Below, one piece after another: positions 25,701 to 37,700 of a stretch of DNA of 64,000 nucleotides; the first letter of the stretch is position 1; each line of letters opens with the position of its first letter. The position numbers and the translations under genes are program-made. Source of the DNA: Oreocharis arfaki (Eukaryota > Chordata > Aves > Passeriformes > Paramythiidae); the NCBI GenBank assembly GCA_013398015.1, contig VZRR01011617.1:68246-132245 (forward strand), in the 5' to 3' direction. Under the pieces are notes generated by a model that did no database searches, was not told the DNA's origin, and saw nothing but the letters and a program-made list of their open reading frames with translations.

Positions 25701-28700
25701 TTTTGTGGAGGAGAGTGAGGTCATATTAAACAGAGTTGAATGTTAGCACTTCTTAATTGGGTTTGAAAAAACTAGTGAGTAGGATAGGAAGGGAGACAAT
25801 ATGAGCTTAAAACACCCAGCACGGAACTATTGTAGAAGTCTGTTTCGGTGGACACTAGGGTAAAAAATAGCTTGGTAATACTAGAGATCAAAGAGGCTTT
25901 TATGTGGCAGTGAAATTTTGGAGAATTTTGACAACTTAATGTTCAGGCTAATAAACTGTGGCTGTCAGGTGATAAATGATATGGGGAAAATTCCTGGGCG
26001 ACTTCAAAGGGGGGAGTTCGGGTTTGTGTTAATAAATTGGTGGTTCTCTGAAATTTCAGTGCTTAGCTGCTTTTCAGAGGTTAAGTTCTGGTTCAAATAA
26101 AATCGCATTTAAAGTGTGATACTTTATCTAGCATACAGCTGCCACAAGCAGCCACTTCTCAGAAGAGGAATTGAACTTCGGTGACTGCCTCTGTCTTTGG
26201 CAAAACGCCCACGAATTGCCAATTGCTGAAAAATACTTACATATTTCAATGAAGTTATGTTTTTCAAACAAGGTTTGAAAGAGGAAGTTGGGAAAAAAAA
26301 GTTTATCACCCAGTTTCGGGGAATTTTATGTTATTTAAAGTTGAGTTATAAGATAGATACATGAAGTTGAATCAATATAGCAGCAAGCTTTTGAGGTATC
26401 GAGTAGTATTTCGTTAATGTTAATTCTACTTCTGTTAATTATTCCTAAATTCTGCCACAGTCTTGGCAGAATATATGTTTGAAGTATGCTGAGTTTTAAA
26501 AATTTTAGAGATTTAGTTGTGGTTGAGTTTAGTGAGAGAATGTATAACTTGTTATTCCAGTAATCTGCTATTAAAGTTTGGGATATCTCCCTTTTGAGCC
26601 ATAAGCTTGCTTTTACATGGCAATTAGGGTGAAACACATTTAATTCCCTGCAAGTAAACTGTAAGTAATTATTAAACACTTTATAATGATTTAATGCAAA
26701 TATTATGCAGTGTCTTGTGGGTGACAGATATTGGAAGGACAAATGAACCAGAAATAGGAATGCACTGATTTGAGACCAGGAGTGAGTCCAGGGTTGTATC
26801 AAAATTCAGTGGTGTCTGCAAGAATAACTGATGAATTGTGAAGAGCAAGTAGCAGGGTGTAATAACGTCAAAATACGAGGAAAGGTTTGTGTGATAGAAG
26901 TCTTGCTTCCTTTTCCCAGCTGACTGAGTTGAATTCATTATAGCCTGCTTGCTGAGTGACTGTTCATTTGGGAAACGTTAGCAACTCCATGGATGGGTGG
27001 ATGAATAAATTTGTATAACAAAGTTCTGAGAGCTGGAGGCTTTCATGGTAGCATACAGATCTCTGAGGAAAAATCTGGGTAATATGTCTGGAAGTACCCA
27101 GACCCTGCTAGCTCCTGTTGGGAATGTGGTTGGAGCTGGTGTACGTTTTGTGCTTGTGAAATTTGATTCAGATTTTATTTTTTGTAATGCTGCATGCACG
27201 ATGACCAACCATTATTCCACTTATATGCTGGAGTGCCTGTTAGAAAAAGTACTCCACATACCGGGTCTGTCTGAATACTGAAACACTTCTTCCCTGCTTC
27301 GTTTTGCTTACGTATTTCAGAGAGCTGGTATTTATTAGGGGTTTCCCTAAAGATAGAGGCAGTCACTGAAGTTAAAATGGCAGCCTGTGGCAGCTGAGGC
27401 CACACAGTGAGGATTCTTTGCATAGTTACCCATAGTTGTGCACAGAATAATTAACTTTGTTGTCATATTTGGGCACTTCTCATAGTCACACAATTCTCTG
27501 ACAAATTCTGGGAAATGTATACATTTGGAAGTCAGTTTGAAAGAAGGCAATGACTAGAATGTTTTATGTTGCTGAATGCATGGCAGCACTGCATAGGGAG
27601 CTTTGGCAAACTCATCTTTTGTGCATCATTCCTGCTTTTTTGATCTCCTTGGTCAGAAATGTTATTTGATAGGTCATGAGCTTCCATGGGTGGCAAGGCA
27701 GTCTACCAGCTGTGGTAGGCATAGTGAAAAGCTTGGTCTTTTATAAATTTATTTAATATTACTAAGGTTTAATCTTTTGTTAAAAGTGCCTGATGTTTGC
27801 TTAATCAAGATATATAAAGCATCTGAAATTATTTTTGATGTCCTTGCAGTCTTTGAGTTTTTAGACTTACCTTCTGAAACGTTCTTTCTGTGAAAACATT
27901 TGCATTGTTTCAGCTAAAAGTGCAGTTGTTTGTAACATGCAAACTGGACATGAGCTACTGCTTTGCAGTAGTCACTAATCTGCTGATGAATGATTCTTGT
28001 GGAGATTGGAAGGGATTTGTGTAGGCTGCAAACTGAATATAATGAGTTTCAAAAATGTAAGCAATTTAAAATACTGCTTAAATGTGAATTAAAATGTTCA
28101 GAAGCCACACACAGTTGCTTGAAATCTTGATCCTTTTTAGCCATCCATAATGCCATCATTGTGGGGTTTTTTTCCAAAGTATGTGCGTCCACCCTAAAAT
28201 AGTACTAAATCAGGTTTCTGAGAGGCATATGTTATCCTGAGTATCTTACTATGCAAATGGGCTCTGCAGTGTTGGAGGTTAGTGTCTCAGAAACTTTATA
28301 AGGGTATAGATACATATCTTCTGATCTCACAGGTAGCGGCAATAGTCTTCTCTGCCTCTTTCTTCTGTCTTTAGTACAGTTTAGTACTCTGTCTGTTTTC
28401 TGTGGTTTTCGCAGGTTCATGTGATGGCTTCTACCTGTTTGGGTCAAAATAACCCTTTCTAGCAGAGACCAGCTGCTTTGCGTTTTAAGCTTGCCTGCTG
28501 TTCTTTGGGAGTGAAAAGCAGGAGGACTGGTTGGGCCAACTGATGAATAATCGTGCATTTACCTACTCAGTTCTATCATGTGCTACTTTGAGCTGTTTTT
28601 GGCTTGAGGCTCTGACTTTGAGGGATATGGTGTAACTGGTCAAGTTAATTCCCAGGTAATTACAGTTCACATTGCAAAAATTCCATTTGTACTTTGTCTG

Positions 28701-31700
28701 AATACTGTGATGATTGGTGTATAATGTTATAGATGTGCCGTATTCCATTTAGGAGAATTTTGTCTTGCAGAGGAAGAACAAAGACAGATGGAACTCAGTG
28801 AAAGAACAGGTCTTGTCTGTTTTTATTGTGTGATATTCCAACTCAGGAGTCTTTACATCGTAGAACTAAAGAATACCCAAATATTTTATGAAAACCTAAA
28901 AAATTGTTTCTCAGACACTGGTAAAATGGTTGTTATACGATGAGAATGTTCATAGTATTTGATAAGCTTGAAATCTCCTCCTCTTGGCTTATAGTGTTGA
29001 TACTTTAAAGGACTGTATAGCTGTCTCTTTGCTGTGTCTGCAATGTTGTGGGCATCCACTGAAAAAGTCAAGAAGTGGACCAACTTGTTATTTGTCAAGG
29101 TATTTCTGTATGATCTGAGCGTCTTCCTTCTGTGTGTTTGTGAGGTTGGTTCATTGTCCACAGGCTGTAACAGTGAGTGTAACCTGCTATTACTGTTTTG
29201 GTATCAGGCTCTATTACTGCAAAGAAAAGAGGGCTCATTTCAGCTGTGTGTACTTTTGTGTGCCACACTGTGAAAAAGGTCACTTGGTTTGTTCAGCCTG
29301 GAGAAGAGGAGGCTGATGGAAGACCTGGAGTGGTCTGGAGCTTCCTCATGAGGGGAAGCAGAGGGGCCGGCACTGATCTCGTCTCTCTTGTGACCAGTGA
29401 CAGGACCTGAAGAAATGGCCTGAAGCTGAGTCAGGGGAGGTTTAGGCTGGATATTAGAAGAAGGTTCTTCACCCAGGGAATGGGTGGAACAGGCTCCCCA
29501 AGAAAGTGATCACATCACCAAGCCTGACAGAGTTCAGAAAATGTTTGGACAATGCTCTTGGATACATGGTGTGATCATTGGGGTGTTCTGTGCAGCACTA
29601 GGAGTTGGACATGATGAGCCTTGTGGGTCTCTTTCAACTTAGGACAACCTATGATTAAAAAAAAAGGATTACCTCTTAACCATTCTCTAAGTAACATCTC
29701 TGTAGTCTTTTTTCCCCTTATTCCTCTTTGCATTCATGAATTGGTTCTTTGGAAAAAAATCAACTGTATGCATTAATATCTTCTGTGCTACTGCTTTCAG
29801 CACATCATAGTGAATAAATATTATTTTATCAGCCCACTTGTCAATAATGACCATTAACCTGATTGTTAACTGATGGGTCTCAGGTGGAATGCTGAATGCA
29901 TGCTTGTTCCAAAATGGCAGAATCTGCCTCTCCTTTTTGCTGTAATAAAGCTGCTTCTGTTTGCAGCACTGTGTTGCTGGGAGACTGCAGCTAATTTTTA
30001 TGGCGCATGTCAGTAGTAGTGATTCAAATTATACATTTCATTGAGTAGCTCTTCTTTTTGTGAACTGCCTTCTGTAAGGGGAGAGAATTTTTTTTTGTTC
30101 TGGGGAGAACAGTGTTCAGACCAGAGAATATGACTGAATCTGGAACAAAAGCTCAGACTGTTCTGTTGATAACATCATTGTGCTTCCAAAGTCACTTCAG
30201 GGGGGATGGTGGCCTGGCTAAATTTACACCAGTCTGATAGTCAAGTCTAACACAGGTATTCAGGAGAATTCCAGGTGAGGCAAACACATCTCCTCAAACT
30301 GCTGTTTTTCTTTTTCAGACTCCATGGTGCAAAACTTCAGCATGTGACGTGACTTTAAAGCAAAACAACAAAATAGACTGAGAGATTATGAATTGGAAAA
30401 CTGTGTCGTTTTGGTTCACAACACAGATAACGGTGGCAATTTGGGGGCTGTGTAGAAAATGCAGTCTTTTTAAAAATGATTGTTGCACAGCTTGCACGTG
30501 GATCAGGACATGCATGCAATTACATTGGCAAAAAGTGGGTGTAATTGGGCATGCACCTAAATGGAAAAATACATGTGTAAGGTGGAATCTGACTAATAAG
30601 TAAAAAAATCTTTTGCTTGCTGAATCTGCACTCCTTTTCTGGCTAAAGGAGATGGTAGTCCATTTTGTGCTGTTCACAGTCTGCTTAGGTTTGTAGCAGT
30701 GTCTTGTTTTTAATCTTGCCTGAGATGCCTCTCTGAAATGGGGTGTGTGTGTGTGTCTGAAGCCTGCTTGCTTAAACACGCGAGTCATGTCAGCTGCAAT
30801 GCGGCAGTGCTTGGTGCTAATGAGGTGAGCAGCCAGAGCACCCGTCTGCTTATGTTTGCTCATCTCTGTGCAATTATGGCTGTGGGGATTGGAAAAAGGG
30901 ATTTGTATTGGATGTGGCTCTGTTTTGGCCTTTCCAGAGTGTGGTTCTGTGTTCTCCTGAGGACTGGGCAGCACATTTCAACTTCCATTTTGGGAGTTAG
31001 GTGGTTGCTTCATTATATTTACTGCAAGCTCTAAAATACGTCCTGGTAGGGAGAAAAAAAGAAAAAATGAAATACAGAGAGGGGAAACCCCCTCCCCTTC
31101 TTCTCACCCCCCTCCTCTCCAACTCCCCCCCAATTAATTCTAATGCACCTTGCAATGAAATACATTGCCTGACAGTCTGTGCCTTCAGGTAGAGTAGATA
31201 CAAGTCTGTATTTGTAAAGTAACATCTTTGGAATATAATAATTGGGTAATAAAATTTGGTTAGATCTCAATAGTTACAACTGGCCTTTGGTAGGCACAAA
31301 ATGCATATGCGCTGTGATTTCTCAGCTCACCTTTTTTTTTTGGTAACCCTTAAGGTGCTGACAGTAGTGTGAGCTGAGTATTTTATGCTGAAGTCATAAA
31401 GTTTTTCTTTGAACATAAGGCAGATAAAATGAATATCAAATCTTGTTTTTCTTTTCCCGTCCTCAGATGCCAGACTGTCTCCATTGAGCTTGTTGGCTTC
31501 CCGTCCAATCCTGTCGTGTTCCTATTCCTGCAGCTTGTCTTTCAGTGTTTCTTTTTCAGAGAATTAGCCTGTAAAACTGTAGGTCATGATTAAATAATAC
31601 ATTGATCTTGGTGGCAAAGCTGGCTTTCCTTCTAGTTCCGGCCTTTGTCACAGGGTACTTCCCTGTTAGCTGATAAAGTTATTTCTGAGTCGTTATTTAA

Positions 31701-34700
31701 TATAAATCAGATTGTTGAAATTACCTGTTAAAAATACTGCTGGTTTTTTGTGTTTTTTTAAGGATCGTATCTAGTCTCTGTTACTTTGGCAATATGTTGT
31801 GTAACGTGATACCACAAACAGAGGGATCAATACCGCTGGGACTGGGAAAGGTATGAACTGCATCCTGTAGGCAAGAACCAGCGGCGGGAGGCAGGAACCT
31901 CCTGAGCTGTTGATACAGCTGATGTGAGTGTAGTGTGCAGCTTGCACCCATAGAAAAGATGGTGTGTCAACCTGTAAAAAAATGTCCTTCACCCTGGGAA
32001 GGAGCCCAAGACTGTGCCCTACTTAAGTCTGGTTTTTGCGTAGTCCTAGTTTTAAGTGAGTTAAGAATCACGTGTATGAAACAGTACAGCTGACAAGATG
32101 CATGCTAGGGACAGCTGTGCTGCTGTAACACTACCTGTTGAAGTCTGGTATCTCTGTGATCACAGATAGTGCAATATTTCTTTGCCTGTTTACCTTCTCC
32201 TGGAGGCCGTACGACTTAAGACTGGGATGTTTTTCTCTTCCTTCTTTAGGTCTCCGGGTGAAAGGGGAGCTCATTACTGCTTACCCACAAGTGGTGGTTG
32301 TGCGTGTGCCAACACCTTGGGTCCAGAGTGACAGCGACATCACAGTCCTTCGCCACCTAGAGAAGATGGGCTGTCGATTGATGAATCGTCCTCAAGCCAT
32401 CCTCAACTGTGTCAACAAGTTCTGGACATTTCAAGAACTTGCTGGCCATGGTGTGCCTCTTCCAGACACTTTTTCATATGGTAAGGCTGTTGGATCAAAA
32501 GGATAACGTAGTTGCCTGGACAACTTACTCTTCTGCAGTGCAAATGATATGAGTCAAGTGTTGGAAATGCATAGAAATTTAAGTAGCATGAGGCCAGTTC
32601 CACAGCTAAGTGTTGAGTAACCAGAAAAGGAAGTTAAAGTTGCAACACCCAGATTCTGGTTTTGTCTTTGTTGATTAGCTTGTGATGCTTCGAAAAGAGT
32701 GCCTTAGCTGTACCCCAGCCTTCCAAGCAACTGACTTTGGCTGTTAGTGCTATAATACTTTCTGTTCTTTTCCAATTGCCTGGAACAACAGACAAGAGCT
32801 TGGGGTACTGAATGTCATAGGTATTACAGAGAACTAGACTTTGGTAAAACCCCAAAGTAGATTAAACTCCTATATGAATAAAAGTGTCTTCAAATACATT
32901 AGTTTCTGTGAAAAGACAAGAGTAGCAAAGAGTACAAGCCCTTGTGTTCACCTTTTAACAATAGTTTGGGCTTTTTTCCCCACCAAAACAGTTAATTATT
33001 GTTTATTGTGCCTGCCTCTGGAATCCCTCGTATCTCTGGTTCCTGACAGAGTGCTAGATTAGAGGAACCATTTGTCTGAGCTACCCTGATGCTATTTCTG
33101 CTTTTAATTACAAACTATTAAAGAACTGAAGATACCTCTCAACCTTCCTTTCTGTCTGGGAAAATACCAGTGCTTTCCTCCCCTTCGTGTGATTGCGTCA
33201 GGAGGCTTTTGTAATGGGAACTCGACAAAATGAGAAAAAAACAAAAATCAAAAGATGGCTTTTTTTCAATTACTGTGAAAACACATTTGAGAAGAAACAT
33301 ACTCTTTCTTTATACATGTGGTTGCTCTAACTCGTTGAAAAAGGAATGAGTTTTTAATTTTTTGGGGGAAGGGGAGACCATGAATGATGCTGAATAATAT
33401 CAGAACATACCTGTTTGATTATAACTCCCTCCCACTTTTGTTAGTGCCTGCCTCTGGAATTTGACAGATGCATGACTTTCTTTTCTTTTTTTCTTTTTTT
33501 CTTTTTGTTTTTTTTTAACCACAAATATCAAGTTATCAGTGGGAGCTGACTTTGCCAAGTAAAGCTGGATGTGCTGAATGACATGTTACTCCGTGACGTG
33601 CATTAAACTCCATGGCAGGGTCGTGATGGCTGCTGCTGGCTTTGTGACCAGTGTCTTGGCTTGACTTCTGCACTTTAGTGCATGATGTGTTAGAGTGGGC
33701 TCGTCCCTTTGTCTGCTGACTTTTCTCTTTTGTATTTCTTGTGCTGTGGTCAGCCTTCTTTGAATTGAACTCAAGTAACCTTGAAGTATCAACCATAATT
33801 GTGTGAATGGCCATTAAAAGGTACTCTCTAAGGTCCTTACAGATGCAATGAGATTAAAAGGTTGAAGTACTACTTCAGGGTATAGGGAGAATGAGATACG
33901 GGAGACTTGAGCCTTCAAAAGAGGGGAGGTGGACTGACAAGGTCTGGGTTGTTGCTGCTCTCTGGATTATGCCTTGTCATCGTATTCTGTGTTGCTTTCC
34001 TGGTTAGTAGTTTGGATGGAACTGTTGCTAGTGTTACGTGTCTGGTATTTTCCTGTTGGACATTTGAAAAGATGGGAGTTGATAAAGTAAAAGGGATAAA
34101 CTGGAACAAGATGGTAGAATTGGGGCATTCAGATTTGGAAGATTAGATTGAGCATTTTGGGGTTGTGATCAAGAGGCCTTTGTCAACTCGTGTCTTCAAT
34201 TCCAAAAGAAGTAGGACTTAGTATCCCACACATCACAAACACCTTCAAAGCCTGATCATGCTCCATGACCAAGGTCCTCTTAAATGATAGTTTTTTATGC
34301 GTTATCTAAGCTGTAAGGGTGGGCGGAATGTATGGCAATTACATCCCAAATTTGGCCATACCAGACTGGTGGCACATAATGTTGTTGGTTTTCTTTTTGC
34401 CAGGTGGTCATGAGAATTTTTCCAAAATGATTGATGAGGCGGAAGTGCTGGAGTTCCCTATGGTGGTGAAGAACACGCGGGGTCATCGAGGTGGGTGTGA
34501 GGTCAGCGGTGAGGGCAAGGAGTATTCTGAGCAGCACTCCAAGATTTTGTCTCATCAAGGAATGATAGTTAAGAAGGTCTTCTGTTAGGTGTTGGACTTC
34601 TTTCCAATACATCTAAATTCTGCCACCCTTGGAATTCTGAGTGTTGAATAGACTGCAGCACTGGGAAACACTTTTAGTAGAACCCAGTCTTGCAAAGGCA

Positions 34701-37700
34701 GGGGAGAAAGAGTTCAAAATTATGGTGCACTGGTGACTTCTATGAGGAAAGCTTTGAGCTGGAGTAATGGGAGGTCTGGCCTTTGTGAAGATGAAAGAAG
34801 CCTACGTGGATTTTAGGGATGTTTCTAAATAGGCATAAGAAATGAAATCTCAGTTCATTCAGTGGCCTTTTTCCTACTCTACTTTGTGTATAGTTAGGCT
34901 TCTGATTTAAATAAAATGTTATGTATTGTTTGTCAAACTGGATCTCTGTTTTTCAGAAAAATACCTCTGACAATGTCAGTGGTATTACTGCAGTTACACA
35001 TTAAATTGTTCTGTTATTGGTCTTTTGTTTCAAGTGTTGAATATGAAACAAACATCGACTTAATTTAGTGTTAGATAGTGGTTACTAAAGGAAACCAGGT
35101 TTAAATCAATTTCAGAGGTTATTGGCAGAGGAAATCGCTCTGTTTTTAATATACTTTAAAACTAATTTAATAAATACTAGAAGTATAAAGAGACTAAAAA
35201 TGAAGTTAAAGCACAAAACCAGGAGTTACTTTAAACAAAATAATAGCTGAAAGACACCACTTCTTCCTTCTTTCTGTCCATCAGTTTCCTCCCACTCTGT
35301 GCTGCTCTGGTGCTTCTCTTCTGCTGGCATGAGTGCTTCTGTACCCACATAGTAAATGGATTCAGGAACTGATGTTGAATGGATCTAGATAAATTATTTT
35401 TACTCAGATTAATTCCTTACGTGAGTTAGCACTTACTCGCACAAATGCTTGTGGTGATGTAATGGAAGAGAGCAAAATGCTGGGGCTGAGGAGGATCAGA
35501 CCTGCTTCTGTTGGCAGCAATACCTGTTAGCGTGGTTTTAAATTGTGGGTGGAGCTCTAAAACCAAGGTGGAGTTTGATGTTGCAGCAAGATAAATTTGA
35601 CAGCTGTGGAATATCTGAGACAGTGGATTTCACTTGACACTGCCTTTTGTGAAGATCTATTGAATAATTTTAGAGTTATAGCTATTGGCTTTCTTCTCCC
35701 TTTTTTAGCCAGGATTCCTGTAAATCTGTGTACAAGTTTTACTTTAGAGCACGTTAAATTCCTGGCATTTTAATGCAAATTTATGCAAAGTACATACCTT
35801 TTTGCATTAAGACAGTTGGGGAAACCTTTTCGAATTAATCGAAGAACAGCCATTTGCAAATTATATTTGAAATAAATACACAAGCATGGTCATAGGTACT
35901 GGCTGATGAATAAAAGAAATACTCTTCTAGGCCCATTTTCTGTGCAGTTTGCTGCTGCAGCAAGTGGGCCAATCCTGGTTTTGCCAAGATGTTAACAGTT
36001 TCATGAATTCCCAAGAACTAAGTAGTTCCTCTCCAAGGTATTATTCTTCCTATTCCGTTTCAGGAATACAGTAGGATTAATTGCCTGTAGGAGATATGAA
36101 ATTTGGAGTGGGAGAAAGGACATGGAGGTTTTTTTCTTGCCATGAATTTTAAGCTTACATTCTCATTTCTCTGTAGTGAGAAATTCCATGTTCCTCAAGC
36201 AGTGTTCTGTGTTATGGAGACCTTAAATCTTGTCTAAACAGAAGCTGCTCCAGTTCGGCTTAGGAGCACTTGTTGAAATTCTTTACACATTATTTATCCT
36301 AGTTCTGCTACTGCTGCATTTCTGTTCCCTTACTTAAGGAGGGCAGTTTATCAATATATTCTTGTGCTTTGTTAACACCATAACATAATTGAATGACAAT
36401 TCTGCCACAGGAGAAAGTGTGCAGCCTTATTGGAAAACATAAATCTAATATGACATACAGCCCTTAAGAAAGGGGAAAAAGAGTTGGAAAATGTAGATAT
36501 ATCAAGATGGAAAGGGATGCAGTCTTGTGAGACTAGAAATTAAATAGAAAGTGGTAGAGTCTGTCTCAGGAATGACTTTAACCAGTATTAATACAATTGG
36601 AAAAGAACAAAGAAGTCTTTGGTGTGGTCTAGAAATGAAGGGGAATAAAACGACTTTAGGTTAAAAAATCCAAGTCCTAGAGATGTTTGCTTGTAGAAAA
36701 GCCAGTGATTTGTAAAGAGATTTTTTTGTCAGTTGTAGGATATTCTGTTCATTTAATGTCTTGTGGAATCTTCTGCTAAATTATCTTGGATACTGTGGAG
36801 TGGAACATTTTCCTCTGGGTGTAGTTGTTCCATTGGAAACCTTGTTCTGGAGTTGTGAGCCCTTTTGGATATTGGGAAGAGCTGCTCTCAGGAACTTCCT
36901 AATGGAGAAGCGGGTGGTTCTGCAGTGATGCACTAGACACTTCAGAGTTCTTAGTTGCCCAGTGTTTTAACAGTTTCATGTTGTTTGTTCCTGTGTGTCA
37001 AAGCTGTAGGCTGTGGGTCCTGTCCTCTTGAATGAACAAAATTGCTTTTAATTAAATGTCTGCTGCTCTTTAAGTATTTCTTCCTTTTTTTCTCTCACTA
37101 AGGGCTTGTACCAAAAGAAGTTGAAACTGCAAGATCACCTTCTTTATCTAAAGCTTTTCTCTTTTTCCTTGCTTCTTTCTTTTCCTTTTTTTTTTTCAAC
37201 TCACATCTCTTCAGCTCTGTCAGTACATGAACACTTAAAAGCACTGAACCATTGGAACGCTGGTGTCCATGGCAGAATTTGTAAATGGGTGTAAGCTCCG
37301 GATGGGGCCTGTGAGAATGGGCAGCGTGCTGGTCAGAGGTTTTACTTTCACGTGCTGAATCGCTGATGCAGCTCAGATGGGTAGCTGCTTTCAGTATGCC
37401 AATGTTCTTTCCTCCATACAGGTAAAGCTGTGTTCCTGGCACGAGACAAGCACCATTTGGCAGACCTGAGCCATTTGATCCGTCACGATGCCCCTTACTT
37501 ATTTCAAAAATACGTTAAGGAGTCCCATGGCAAGGATGTGCGCGTCATCGTAGTGGGAGGCCGTGTGGTGGGCACCATGCTCCGCTGCTCGACAGATGGG
37601 AGGATGCAGAGTAACTGCTCACTTGGTAGGAAAAACATTGCTCATAGTTTTGATCAGAATTTTTCAATCCAGTTGAAAAATCACAAAGCCAACTGAAATA

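Larger units (their letters stand above)
7717..32249 (+). other. RIMKLB: RIMKLB intron after coding exon 1 (24.5 kb)
   Basis: GT-AG intron, by far the longest in the gene. It holds four CR1 relics, a GT run, a purine/pyrimidine tract, palindromes and a hairpin listed separately. The rest, including 7.72-15.3, 16.84-20.5, 21.93-25.06, 25.13-29.28 and 29.66-32.2 kb, shows no exon, RNA gene or repeat that I recognise. Alternative exons cannot be excluded. Confidence 0.9.

Noticed and set aside
26335..26802. 155-codon minus-strand frame in intron 1
   Set aside because: No domain; shorter than the 30.3 kb frame and within the range chance can give in this much sequence.
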